Source of the DNA: Nocardia brasiliensis ATCC 700358
GTDB taxonomy: Bacteria > Actinomycetota > Actinomycetes > Mycobacteriales > Mycobacteriaceae
Assembly: GCF_000250675.2 (NCBI RefSeq)
Contig: NC_018681.1
Location: 496,001-560,000, forward strand
DNA: 64,000 nt
Direction: 5' to 3'
Notes under the pieces: generated by a model
What the model was told of the DNA's origin: nothing
What the model saw: only the letters and a program-made list of their open reading frames with translations
The model's database searches: none
Position numbers and translations under genes: made by a program
Part shown: positions 18,041 through 25,669 of the stretch, piece after piece
Layout: the number at the start of each line of letters is the position of its first letter
Position numbering within the stretch: the first letter of the stretch is position 1

Positions 18041-18474
18041 GTGGAACCCGGACCGACGCCGCGCGCCCGGCGGCGCGGCAGGATGCGCCGATCGGCCGCG
18101 GCGCGACCCGGATCGAACTGCGCGGCCTGCGCGCGTTCGGCTATCACGGGGTGTTCGAGCACGAGCGGCGCGACGGCCAGGAGTTCGTCGTCGACCTGAC
18201 CGTGTGGGTGGATTTCGCGCGCGCCGTCGCCACCGACGACATCGCCGACACGGTGCACTACGGCGAGCTGGCCGACAATGCCGTGCGGATCATCGAGGGC
18301 CCGCCCCGCAATCTCATCGAGACCGTGGTGTCCGAGATCGCCGACGACGTGATGACCGATCCGCGGATCACCGCCGTCGAGGTGGTGGTGCACAAGCCCT
18401 CCGCGCCCATCCCGCACACCTTCGCCGATGTCCGGGTCGTCGCTGCGCGACACCGCGAGGAGCAGCAGGAATGA
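18037..18474 (+). CDS. folB: Dihydroneopterin aldolase
   Basis: 145 residues. It cleaves 7,8-dihydroneopterin to 6-hydroxymethyl-dihydropterin and glycolaldehyde. The motif IELRGLRAFGYHGVFEHER holds the substrate-binding loop, and the C-terminal VHKPSAPIP holds the conserved catalytic Lys. A 26-residue N-terminal extension precedes the domain. It overlaps folP and folK by ATGA at both ends. Confidence 0.96.
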   Translation: MSGTRTDAARPAARQDAPIGRGATRIELRGLRAFGYHGVFEHERRDGQEFVVDLTVWVDFARAVATDDIADTVHYGELADNAVRIIEGPPRNLIETVVSEIADDVMTDPRITAVEVVVHKPSAPIPHTFADVRVVAARHREEQQE

Positions 18475-19013
18475 GTCGCGCCGTCCTGTCCGTCGGTTCG
18501 AATCTGGGCGACCGGCTCGCGCACCTGCGCAGCGTCGTGCACGGCTTCGGCGACCGCGTCGTCGCCGTGTCACCGGTCTACTCGACCGCGCCCTGGGGCG
18601 GAGTCGAGCAGGACGACTATCTCAATGCCATTGTCGTGGCCGAGGATCCGGAGCTCGGCTGTCTGGACTGGCTGCGCCGCGGTCAGGCCCTCGAGCAGGC
18701 CGCCGAGCGGGTCCGCGAAGTGCGCTGGGGCCCACGGACGCTCGATGTCGACGTGATCTGGTGTGCCGAACGGTCCGGGGACGGACTCGTGGCGCGTTCG
18801 AGCACCGACCCGGTGCTCACGCTGCCGCATCCGCAGGCGCACCGGCGGGCCTTCGTCCTCATGCCGTGGCGGGATCTCGAACCGGACGCGACGCTCGAGG
18901 TCGACGGCGGCGCGCGGCGGATCGCCGACCTGCTGGCCGAGCTGCCCGCGGCCGACCGCGCGGGCGTGCACCGCACCGATCTCGTGCTGACCGCCGAAGG
19001 GCCGGTCAGATGA
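18471..19013 (+). CDS. folK: HPPK, 6-hydroxymethyl-dihydropterin pyrophosphokinase
   Basis: 180 residues. It transfers pyrophosphate from ATP to 6-hydroxymethyl-dihydropterin, making the substrate of FolP. Signatures are SVGSNLGDR, YLNAIV, the metal-binding GPRTLDVDVIW and LPHPQAHRRAFVL. It overlaps folB upstream and the DUF3180 gene downstream, as in M. tuberculosis Rv3606c-Rv3605c. Confidence 0.97.
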   Translation: MSRAVLSVGSNLGDRLAHLRSVVHGFGDRVVAVSPVYSTAPWGGVEQDDYLNAIVVAEDPELGCLDWLRRGQALEQAAERVREVRWGPRTLDVDVIWCAERSGDGLVARSSTDPVLTLPHPQAHRRAFVLMPWRDLEPDATLEVDGGARRIADLLAELPAADRAGVHRTDLVLTAEGPVR

Positions 19014-19486
19014 AACTGAAGCCGACGCGCGTGCTGGACCTGGTCGCGAACGTGGTGATCGCCGCGATCGTCGCCTGGATCGCGACGCGGATGGCCTACA
19101 ACAGTTTTCCGCCGATCTCGATCTTCGCGGGCGCCTCGCTGTATCCGGTGGCCGCGATCGAGGCGGTGCTGGCGTTCGTGATCCGGTCCCGGGTCAACGA
19201 CAACGACCTCGGCAACGGCAGGCATCAGCTGCATCCCATCACCGCCGCCCGTGCGGTCGCGCTGGCCAAGGCCTCGTTGCAGGTCGGTTCGATCGCGGCG
19301 GGTGTCTGGCTCGGCTTCCTCTGCTGGGTCTTCCCGCAGCGCGGCACGCTCGGCGCGGCCGCGGCGGACAGTCCCGGGGCGATCGTCGGGATGCTGGCGG
19401 GGGTGGCTTTGGTTGCTGCGGCCCTGTGGCTCGAGTATTGCTGCCGGGCTCCGGAGGACCCGACCGACGACCCCGCTACTACTTAG
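19010..19486 (+). CDS. DUF3180 membrane protein (Rv3605c-like)
   Basis: 158 residues, four predicted membrane helices (about 10-28, 38-58, 82-104 and 118-140). It matches the DUF3180 protein that follows folK throughout mycolata. The overlap with folK (ATGA) shows co-translation with the folate genes, but no role in folate synthesis is established. Confidence 0.88.
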   Translation: MKLKPTRVLDLVANVVIAAIVAWIATRMAYNSFPPISIFAGASLYPVAAIEAVLAFVIRSRVNDNDLGNGRHQLHPITAARAVALAKASLQVGSIAAGVWLGFLCWVFPQRGTLGAAAADSPGAIVGMLAGVALVAAALWLEYCCRAPEDPTDDPATT

Positions 19487-19556
19487 CAAATATTATCGGC
19501 GGAATCACCGGACGAGACTGTGGGCGCGGGGAGACGATCAAGCTACCCTGGCGTGC

Positions 19557-20600
19557 ATGGTTTCACCCTCTCGTACCAGCACTTCCCGTCGCCGACGGGA
19601 AGACGCGGGAAAATTCTTCATCGGCGTGTTGATTCTGCTCGGGCTGGTTGCCAGCGTTTTCCTGATCTTCAGCAACAGCCTGCAGTACGTACGGATCGGT
19701 CTGGTGGCGGCGCTGTGGGCGGCCGTCATCGGGGCATTGGCCGCGACGCGGTACCGCAAAGAAGCGACGATCGACAAAGCCAAGGTGCGTGACCTGCAGA
19801 CGGTTTATGAGTTGCAGCTCGAGCGGGAGGTCACCGCGCGCCGCGAATTCGAACTCGGGCTCGAGGCCCGAGTGCGGGAGGAAGTGGGCGCCGACGCCGC
19901 CGAACTGGCCGCGTTGCGCGCCGAACTCACCGTGCTCCGGCAGAGTCTGCAGCGACTTTTCGACGGTGACCTGCTGATGGAGCGGCCCGCGTTGCGCGCC
20001 GACGCGACCCGGATCCAGGAGCTGACGAGCACGGTCGGCGACCCGGCGAACAATAGCTCCACGAATGCCGGAGTCTGGTCCTACGGCCCCAACCAGCAAC
20101 CACGCAGCAGCGTCACCCCCGTCTTCACCCCCGACCATCCCGAGCCGCCGGCCTTCGCCAGCCCCTTCGACGATCCGGTCACCGCCGAGACCTCGGTGGT
20201 CTCCCTCGACGACGAGACCGATGCCGAGATCACCGACATCAATATCGCCGCCGAGCCTGTCGAGCCCGCCGAACCCGCCGATGAGGATGCCGCCGCGGCT
20301 TCCCACGGCTGGGCCGACGCCTTCACCGAGAGCCCGGTTGTCGAGCAAACCCCCGACCCCGAGCCGACCCCGCCCCCCGCGCCCAAGCCCCCGGTCACCC
20401 CATGGCCGATCGCGTCCACCCCGTCGACCCGCCCCTCCGCCTGGCCGACCACCACGTCCCCGGCAGTCGGCACCGCCAGCTCCCGCCGACGCAGGCGCGC
20501 CGAACCCGACACCGACTCCGCCACCCCCGAACGCCGCCTCTCGGTAGCCGAAATCATGGCCAACCTCCAATCCGAGGAACAAAGCCGCGACCGCCGGTAA
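19557..20600 (+). CDS. DUF6779-type membrane protein with coiled coil (Rv3604c-like)
   Basis: 347 residues from ATG 19557. An Arg-rich start is followed by two hydrophobic segments (about 22-42 and 47-65), a Glu/Arg-rich coiled coil (about 72-130) and a long acidic, Pro-rich disordered half. The last 20 residues (RRLSVAEIMANLQSEEQ) look like a conserved short motif. Position and architecture match M. tuberculosis Rv3604c. The function is unknown; this layout suits an envelope or division-associated scaffold, but that is inference. Confidence 0.8.
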   Translation: MVSPSRTSTSRRRREDAGKFFIGVLILLGLVASVFLIFSNSLQYVRIGLVAALWAAVIGALAATRYRKEATIDKAKVRDLQTVYELQLEREVTARREFELGLEARVREEVGADAAELAALRAELTVLRQSLQRLFDGDLLMERPALRADATRIQELTSTVGDPANNSSTNAGVWSYGPNQQPRSSVTPVFTPDHPEPPAFASPFDDPVTAETSVVSLDDETDAEITDINIAAEPVEPAEPADEDAAAASHGWADAFTESPVVEQTPDPEPTPPPAPKPPVTPWPIASTPSTRPSAWPTTTSPAVGTASSRRRRRAEPDTDSATPERRLSVAEIMANLQSEEQSRDRR

Positions 20601-20697
20601 ATCACGCGCCCGCAGCTAACATCTGCTGCGCCGAAGAACAAGCCCGACCACTCCAGAACAACCCTGGCGAAGTCGACCGAAGGCGAAGCTTTCCTCC

Positions 20698-20795
20698 CCG
20701 ACAGCACCACAACGGAGCAAGCCTGCGGGCAAGGCTGCCGCGTGAACGTCGGACTCAGGCGTAACTGTGCCTCTCCGACAGCACCACAACGGAGC
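20698..20795. repeat. 21-bp direct repeat, two copies
   Basis: Identical 21-bp copies at 20698-20718 and 20775-20795 (start CCGACAGCACCACAACGG), 77 bp apart. The flanking CAAGCC/CGAGCC bases are near-identical as well. Confidence 0.85.
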
Positions 20796-20822
20796 GAGCC
20801 CGACGAGCGACCGTTCGCGGCC

Positions 20823-20889
20823 GTCTCGTGTCTCAGCTGTCGAAGCGCACGCGCCGCAGGCGCAAGTCTCGACAGCTGAGACACGAGAC
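20823..20889. repeat. Perfect 21-bp inverted repeat (large hairpin)
   Basis: Arms 20823-20843 and 20869-20889 are exact reverse complements. The 25-nt loop contains its own GCGCC/GGCGC mini-stem. The plus-strand side is followed by AAAAGG rather than a T-run. It could be a terminator or processing site, or a dispersed palindromic element. Confidence 0.9.
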
Positions 20890-21049
20890 AAAAGGGGCCG
20901 CGAACCCCGCCGCGCCCGCGCGGCCAAAAGCACTGCGGTGAATATCACTGCCTAGGGGCGTGGCATCGGCAAACGTCGGGCCGATATTCTCGATGGCGAA
21001 ACGTCCGGTACCCGCATGGCGGGACTGGAACGACATCGAGAGGACAACG

Positions 21050-21994
21050 TTGACCTCGAGAAGCGTTAATTCTGACGACGCGCCTTCGAGTTACGACCCT
21101 GCTCCCGCACGCCTCACGGTAGGCATCGTCTCGGCGGGCCGGGTGGGCTCGGCGCTGGGTGTGGCACTCGAGCGCGCCGGACATGTGGTGTTCGGTACCG
21201 CGGCCATTTCCGATGCGTCGGTGCACCGGGCGCGGACCCGGTTGCCCGATTCGGAGATTCTGCCGGTCGAGGATGTGGCTGTGCGCAGCGAGTTGTTGCT
21301 GCTCGCGGTGCCCGATACCGAGCTCGCGGGGCTGGCTCGCGGTTTGGCGTCGGCGAAGGCGGTCCGGCCGGGCACCATCGTCGCGCACACGTCGGGTGCG
21401 AACGGTATCGGCGTGCTCGCCCCGCTGGCCGAGGTCGGTGCGCTACCGCTGGCTATTCATCCGGCGATGACCTTCACCGGGCACGACGAGGACATCACCC
21501 GGCTCGGCAACGCGTGTTTCGGTATCACCGCCGCCGACGAGATCGGTTACGCCATCGCGCAGGCGCTGGTGATCGAGATGGGTGGCGAGCCGGTGCGGGT
21601 GCCGGAAGAGCATCGCGCGCTGTATCACGCCGCGCTCGCGCACGGCAGCAATCACCTGGTCACGGTGATCGTGGACGCGGTGGCCGCGTTGCGCGTCGCC
21701 CTGTCGGGGCCGGGTCTGCTCGGGCAGCAGGTGGTCGATGATCAGCCGAACGGGCTGGCCGAGCGACTGCTGGCTCCGTTGGCGTCGGCCGCGTTGGACA
21801 ACGCGTTGCGGCGTGGTCAGTCCGCGCTGACCGGGCCGGTCGCACGCGGTGACGCCGATGCGGTGGCCGCGCATCTGCGTGCGCTCGAATCCGTCGATCC
21901 CCGCTTGGCCGAGGGCTACCGCGCGCTGTCGCTGCGCACCGCCGAACGCGCGGGCACCAATCCCGCTGTCATCGAGCTGCTGAAAGGGCGCTGA
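21050..21994 (+). CDS. DUF2520 Rossmann-fold protein (Rv3603c-like)
   Basis: 314 residues from TTG 21050, which has GAGAGG about seven bases upstream. In-frame ATGs at 20960 and 20993 would add 19-30 poorly conserved residues. The N-terminal NAD(P)-binding fold is seen in GIVSAGRVGSALG, and the C-terminal helical DUF2520 domain in HRALYHAALAHGSNHLVTV. It resembles ketopantoate-reductase-like enzymes and sits directly before panC, with a 1-nt overlap (TGATG). A pantothenate-pathway role is plausible but not shown. Confidence 0.88.
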   Translation: MTSRSVNSDDAPSSYDPAPARLTVGIVSAGRVGSALGVALERAGHVVFGTAAISDASVHRARTRLPDSEILPVEDVAVRSELLLLAVPDTELAGLARGLASAKAVRPGTIVAHTSGANGIGVLAPLAEVGALPLAIHPAMTFTGHDEDITRLGNACFGITAADEIGYAIAQALVIEMGGEPVRVPEEHRALYHAALAHGSNHLVTVIVDAVAALRVALSGPGLLGQQVVDDQPNGLAERLLAPLASAALDNALRRGQSALTGPVARGDADAVAAHLRALESVDPRLAEGYRALSLRTAERAGTNPAVIELLKGR

Positions 21995-22923
21995 TGTTCG
22001 ATCCGAAATTACGTGGCGCTTTCAAGCCGGGCGAGCTGACCGTGCACCACGATCCGGCCGTGCTCACCCAGGTGTCCAATGCGCTGCGTGGGGTGGGCCG
22101 CACCGTTGCGCTGGTTCCGACGATGGGCGCGCTGCACGAGGGGCATCTGGAGATCGTGCGCCAGGCCAAGAAGACCAATCAGGTCGTGATCGTCTCGATT
22201 TTCGTCAATCCGCTGCAGTTCGGCGCGAACGAGGATCTGGACAAGTATCCGCGCACCCTGGACGCCGATGTGGCGCTGTTGCGCGCGGAGGGTGTCGAGT
22301 TGGTGTTCGCGCCGAGCGTGTCCGATATGTACCCGGACGGCCCGCGCACCACTGTGCAGCCGGGCCCGATCGGCGCGGAGCTCGAAGGAGCAAGCAGGCC
22401 AACTCATTTCGCGGGCATGCTGACCGTCGTCGCGAAGCTGCTGCAGATCGCCCGGCCGAGCGAGGTGTATTTCGGCGAGAAGGACTATCAGCAGCTGACG
22501 CTGATCCGGCAGCTGGTCCGCGACCTGAACTTCGACGTCCGGATCAAGCCCGTGGTGACCGTGCGCGAGCCGGACGGGCTCGCCATGTCCTCTCGTAACC
22601 GTTTTCTCGATGCGGCGCAACGGGAATCGGCGCTCGCGTTGTCGGCCGCGCTGGCGGCGGGCAAGCACGCGGGCGGTCTGGGCGCCGAGGCGGTGCTCGC
22701 CGCGGCCCGTCAGGTGCTCGACGCCGCGTCCGGCGTCGACGTCGACTATCTCGAATTGCGTTCGGCCAACCTGGAACCCGCGCCCACGACCGGTAATGCC
22801 CGGTTGCTCGTCGCGGCCAGGGTCGGCCAGACCAGGCTGATCGACAACACCGCCGTCACGCTCGGCGCGCCGATCGACGGCCATCCCAACGTTTCCGCCA
22901 CCCGGACCTCCCAGCCCGCCTGA
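21994..22923 (+). CDS. panC: Pantothenate synthetase
   Basis: 309 residues. It joins pantoate and beta-alanine with ATP to make pantothenate. The nucleotidyltransferase motifs PTMGALHEGHL and GEKDYQQ are intact, as is MSSRNRFL. It is coupled to the DUF2520 gene and followed after 25 bp by panD, which supplies its beta-alanine. Confidence 0.98.
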   Translation: MFDPKLRGAFKPGELTVHHDPAVLTQVSNALRGVGRTVALVPTMGALHEGHLEIVRQAKKTNQVVIVSIFVNPLQFGANEDLDKYPRTLDADVALLRAEGVELVFAPSVSDMYPDGPRTTVQPGPIGAELEGASRPTHFAGMLTVVAKLLQIARPSEVYFGEKDYQQLTLIRQLVRDLNFDVRIKPVVTVREPDGLAMSSRNRFLDAAQRESALALSAALAAGKHAGGLGAEAVLAAARQVLDAASGVDVDYLELRSANLEPAPTTGNARLLVAARVGQTRLIDNTAVTLGAPIDGHPNVSATRTSQPA

Positions 22924-22948
22924 CCCGCACCAACGAAAGGGCGACGCC

Positions 22949-23371
22949 ATGCTGCGCACCATGATGAAGTCGAAGATCCACCGCGCCACGGTGACCCACG
23001 CCGACCTGCACTACGTCGGTTCGGTCACGGTCGACCAGGACCTGCTCGATGCCGCCGATCTGCTCGAGGGCGAACAGGTCTGCATCGTCGACATCGACAA
23101 CGGCGCTCGCCTGGAGACCTATGTCATCGCGGGTGAACGCGGTTCGGGCGTGATCGGAATCAACGGCGCCGCCGCTCATCTGGTGCATCCCGGCGATCTC
23201 GTCATTCTGATCGCCTACGGGCAGATGAATGAGCAGGAAATCGCGGAATACGACCCGAAGGTGGTTTTCGTGGACGAGCGCAATCGACCGGTTGAACTCG
23301 GTTCGGACCCCGCGCACGCGCCCGAGGGTTCCGGATTGACCTCGCCGCGATCCCTGTCCTTCGCGGGCTGA
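22949..23371 (+). CDS. panD: Aspartate 1-decarboxylase proenzyme
   Basis: 140 residues. It decarboxylates aspartate to beta-alanine. The self-cleavage site YVGSVTVD (Gly24-Ser25, which forms the pyruvoyl group) is present, along with the catalytic Lys9 region MKSKIHRATVT. GAAAHLVHPGD follows the family pattern. An AAAGGG ribosome-binding site lies upstream. Confidence 0.98.
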   Translation: MLRTMMKSKIHRATVTHADLHYVGSVTVDQDLLDAADLLEGEQVCIVDIDNGARLETYVIAGERGSGVIGINGAAAHLVHPGDLVILIAYGQMNEQEIAEYDPKVVFVDERNRPVELGSDPAHAPEGSGLTSPRSLSFAG

Positions 23372-23389
23372 GCAACCGGCGGGCATGAG

Positions 23390-24187
23390 ATGCTGCTGAC
23401 GATCGACGTCCGCAATACCCATATCGTTCTCGGGCTTTTCTCGGGCAGCGGCGCGCATTCGAAACTGGTGCGGCACTGGCGGATCCATACCAATCCGTTG
23501 CTGACCGCCGATGAATTCGCCATGCAGGTGCGCGGCCTGATCGGTGCACAGCTGGACGAGGTGATCGGAGTTTCCGCGCTGTCCACGGTGCCGCCGGTGC
23601 TGCGGGAACTGCGCACCATGCTCTCTCAGTATTGGGGTCAGGTGCCGCACGTGCTGGTGGAACCCGGGGTGCGCACGGGCATTCCGCTGCTGGTGGACAA
23701 CCCGAAAGAGGTGGGTGCGGACCGGATCGTGAACTGCCTGGCCGCCTATCAGCATTATTCGTCGCCGACGATCGTCGTCGATTTCGGCACGGCCATCTGC
23801 GTCGATCTCGTGTCGGGCAAGGGCGAATTCCTCGGCGGCATCATTGCGCCCGGGGTGGAGATTTCGATGGAGGCCGTGGTCGAACGCACCGCGATGCGCC
23901 GGGTCGAGCTGACCAGGCCGCGTTCGGTGGTCGGCAAGAACAGCATGGAATGTATGCAGTCCGCGGCGGTCTTCGGTTTCGCCGGGATGGTGGACGGACT
24001 GGTCGACCGGATTCGGGACGAGTTCGAGGCTTTCGCCGGCGACGATGTCGCGGTGGTGGCGACCGGCCCGAGCGCGCCGTTGATCGTCCCGGAATCGGAA
24101 ACCATCGAAGATCACGACCCCTATCTGACGTTGACCGGCTTGCGCCTCGTATACGAGCGCAACCAACGTCGCAAGGGTGCCGCCTGA
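23390..24187 (+). CDS. coaX: Type III pantothenate kinase
   Basis: 265 residues. It phosphorylates pantothenate, the first committed step to CoA. Type III features are IDVRNTHIVLG (phosphate loop), GADRIVNCLAA, and DFGTAICVDLVSGKGEFLGGIIAPG. It follows panD by 18 bp, completing a panC-panD-coaX operon like M. tuberculosis Rv3602c-Rv3600c. Confidence 0.96.
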   Translation: MLLTIDVRNTHIVLGLFSGSGAHSKLVRHWRIHTNPLLTADEFAMQVRGLIGAQLDEVIGVSALSTVPPVLRELRTMLSQYWGQVPHVLVEPGVRTGIPLLVDNPKEVGADRIVNCLAAYQHYSSPTIVVDFGTAICVDLVSGKGEFLGGIIAPGVEISMEAVVERTAMRRVELTRPRSVVGKNSMECMQSAAVFGFAGMVDGLVDRIRDEFEAFAGDDVAVVATGPSAPLIVPESETIEDHDPYLTLTGLRLVYERNQRRKGAA

Positions 24188-24223
24188 GTTCCGGAGTGTC
24201 GGATTCGTCGCACCGGATCGGAC

Positions 24224-24262
24224 TTGCCGAGTCCGGGTCCGGTACTGATACACTCACCGCTG
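24224..24262 (+). promoter_or_regulatory. Promoter giving a leaderless mRNA at the Cys leader frame
   Basis: TTGCCG (24224-24229) and TACACT (24249-24254, matching TANNNT) are 19 bp apart. A start seven or eight bases after the -10 would fall on GTG 24262, so the leader peptide would be translated from a leaderless transcript. Confidence 0.55.
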
Positions 24263-24303
24263 TGTATTTTCGCGTGCGCACCCAGGAGTGTTGTCGAGGC
24301 TGA
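24262..24303 (+). CDS. 13-residue cysteine leader peptide (uORF)
   Basis: GTG start, 13 codons, TGA. The peptide is MYFRVRTQECCRG with adjacent Cys codons TGT TGT at 24289-24294. It is upstream of a cysteine dioxygenase gene. Leaderless uORFs with consecutive Cys codons are known in mycobacteria as cysteine-responsive attenuators. Here the uORF bases 24282-24293 can pair with 24351-24360, which overlaps the ribosome-binding site of the downstream gene. It is too short for usual ORF finders, and translation is inferred. Confidence 0.7.
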   Translation: MYFRVRTQECCRG

Positions 24304-24362
24304 TCTGGCCTCGACCGTTCGAGGCTGACCATCTGCCCTCGACCGTTCACCAACTCCTGGAG
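24282..24362 (+). promoter_or_regulatory. Putative translational attenuator of the cysteine dioxygenase gene
   Basis: CCAGGAG (24282-24288) pairs perfectly with CTCCTGG (24354-24360), extended by TTG/CAA across a 2-nt bulge. The 3' arm includes the first two bases of the GGAG ribosome-binding site (24359-24362), eight bases before ATG 24371. Between the arms lie two repeated segments that begin CGAGGCTGA and end CTCGACCGTTC, the first forming a TCGAGGC/GCCTCGA hairpin. Ribosome stalling on the Cys codons would expose the site. Confidence 0.6.
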
Positions 24363-24370
24363 ATTCGCTC

Positions 24371-24994
24371 ATGCGTTCTTCTGTTCTTTCCCTTTCCTCC
24401 GCACGTGACGACTTTTCGGCTACCCCGCCGCTCGATCGTGCCGTGGCTTCCGCATTACCGACGCGGCTGCGTCCCGCCGACCTGTTGCGGTTGACCGACG
24501 AAGGCGCCGAAGACGTACTGGCCGGTCGATACGACCACCTGCTTCCCGCGAACGGAATCTGGCCCGCCGACGAACGCTGGGCGGCCCGGCTGCTCGCCGA
24601 TGACGAGGTGGATGTCTGGCTGATCAGCTGGACGCCGGGGAAATCCACCGAATTGCACGATCACGCCGGCTCGCTGGGCGCGTTGACGGTGCTCAGTGGC
24701 GCCCTTTCGGAATTTCGCTGGAACGGCACCGAACTGCGCCGCCGCATCCTCACCGCCGGTGATCAGGCGTCGTTTCCGATCGGCTGGGTGCACGATGTGA
24801 TGCGCGCCCCCGCCCAATCCGTGACCAGCACCGCCGACGCCGCCGCGACGGATCCGGCACTGCTCGAACCGACGCTCAGCGTGCACGCGTATTCGCCGCC
24901 GCTCACCGCCATGTCCTATTACGAGGTCACCGGCCACGGCACCCTGCGGCGCTCCCGAACCGTTCTCACCGATCAGCCCGAAGGTGATATGTAA
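24371..24994 (+). CDS. Cysteine dioxygenase family protein
   Basis: 207 residues. It is a cupin of the cysteine dioxygenase type, which oxidises the cysteine thiol to the sulfinic acid. The metal ligands are in ELHDHAGSLGALTVLSG (HxH, about residue 94) and in the C-terminal GWVHDV. A cysteine leader frame precedes it, and a rhodanese follows with a TAATG overlap. The trio points to cysteine-sulfur catabolism or detoxification that switches with the cysteine level. Confidence 0.88.
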   Translation: MRSSVLSLSSARDDFSATPPLDRAVASALPTRLRPADLLRLTDEGAEDVLAGRYDHLLPANGIWPADERWAARLLADDEVDVWLISWTPGKSTELHDHAGSLGALTVLSGALSEFRWNGTELRRRILTAGDQASFPIGWVHDVMRAPAQSVTSTADAAATDPALLEPTLSVHAYSPPLTAMSYYEVTGHGTLRRSRTVLTDQPEGDM

Positions 24995-25425
24995 TGGAAC
25001 ATTTGACGATCGATCAGATGCTCGACAACGCCCGGGCGCAACTGACCCGGATCTACGCTTTCGAATTGCCGAAGGCCCTCGCCCGCGGCGCGATTCTGGT
25101 CGACATCCGGCCGCAGGCGCAGCGGGTGCGCGAAGGCGCCCTGCCGGGCGCGCTGGTGATCGAGCGGAATGTGCTGGAATGGCGGCTCGACCCGTCGAGT
25201 TCCGCGCGCCTGGCGCTGGCCACCGATCACGAGATCGAATGGATCATCGCCTGCTCGGAGGGCTATACCTCCAGTCTCGCCGCGGCCTCCCTGCAGCAAC
25301 TGGGATTGCGCCGGGCCACCGACCTGGTCGGCGGTTTCCACGCCTTGAAGGCGGCGGGGCTGCTGCACATCGGAATGCGCGCGCCGCACTTCGCCCGCGA
25401 GGTCGCCGCGCTCGCCTCGCTGTAA
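24994..25425 (+). CDS. Rhodanese-like sulfurtransferase
   Basis: 143 residues, a single rhodanese domain. The active-site loop CSEGYTSS carries the persulfide-forming Cys, and the entry motif LVDIRPQAQRVREGALPGALVIERNVLEWRL (shown in parts: VDIRP, GALPGAL) is typical. It is co-translated with the cysteine dioxygenase gene, so it probably handles sulfane sulfur derived from cysteine. The family transfers sulfur from thiosulfate or persulfides to acceptors. Confidence 0.9.
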   Translation: MEHLTIDQMLDNARAQLTRIYAFELPKALARGAILVDIRPQAQRVREGALPGALVIERNVLEWRLDPSSSARLALATDHEIEWIIACSEGYTSSLAAASLQQLGLRRATDLVGGFHALKAAGLLHIGMRAPHFAREVAALASL

Positions 25426-25650
25426 TTATGGCGTAATCGCTTCCAGCTCGAAAGATTCGGGCCGCCAGGAGTTTTCGCAGCTCGCCGCACCGTGGCGGCA
25501 ATTCCGGACCGCGCGGTACCGCACAAATCCGGCAGGCGCGCCGGCCCGTTCCGCGGCCGCCGGTGTTACCTCGCGCGTTAGTGCCGTGGCCGGGACCTTC
25601 TCCGGACGCGGTACCGGGGCGGGCGGCCCGCAAAACGATTTCCGATGCAC

Positions 25651-25669
25651 GCTAGGGTTGTTGGATGTG
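25651..25669 (+). promoter_or_regulatory. Probable leaderless start of lysS
   Basis: TAGGGT (25653-25658) fits the TANNNT -10 element and sits 6-8 bp before the ATG/GTG pair at 25665-25669. No ribosome-binding site precedes GTG 25667, so a leaderless mRNA is likely. Confidence 0.45.

Larger units (their letters stand above)
20601..21049. other. Repeat-rich non-coding interval
   Basis: About 450 bp between the DUF6779 and DUF2520 genes. It holds a 21-bp direct repeat and a long perfect inverted repeat, listed separately. No gene here is supported; the short frames are made by the repeats. Confidence 0.6.
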
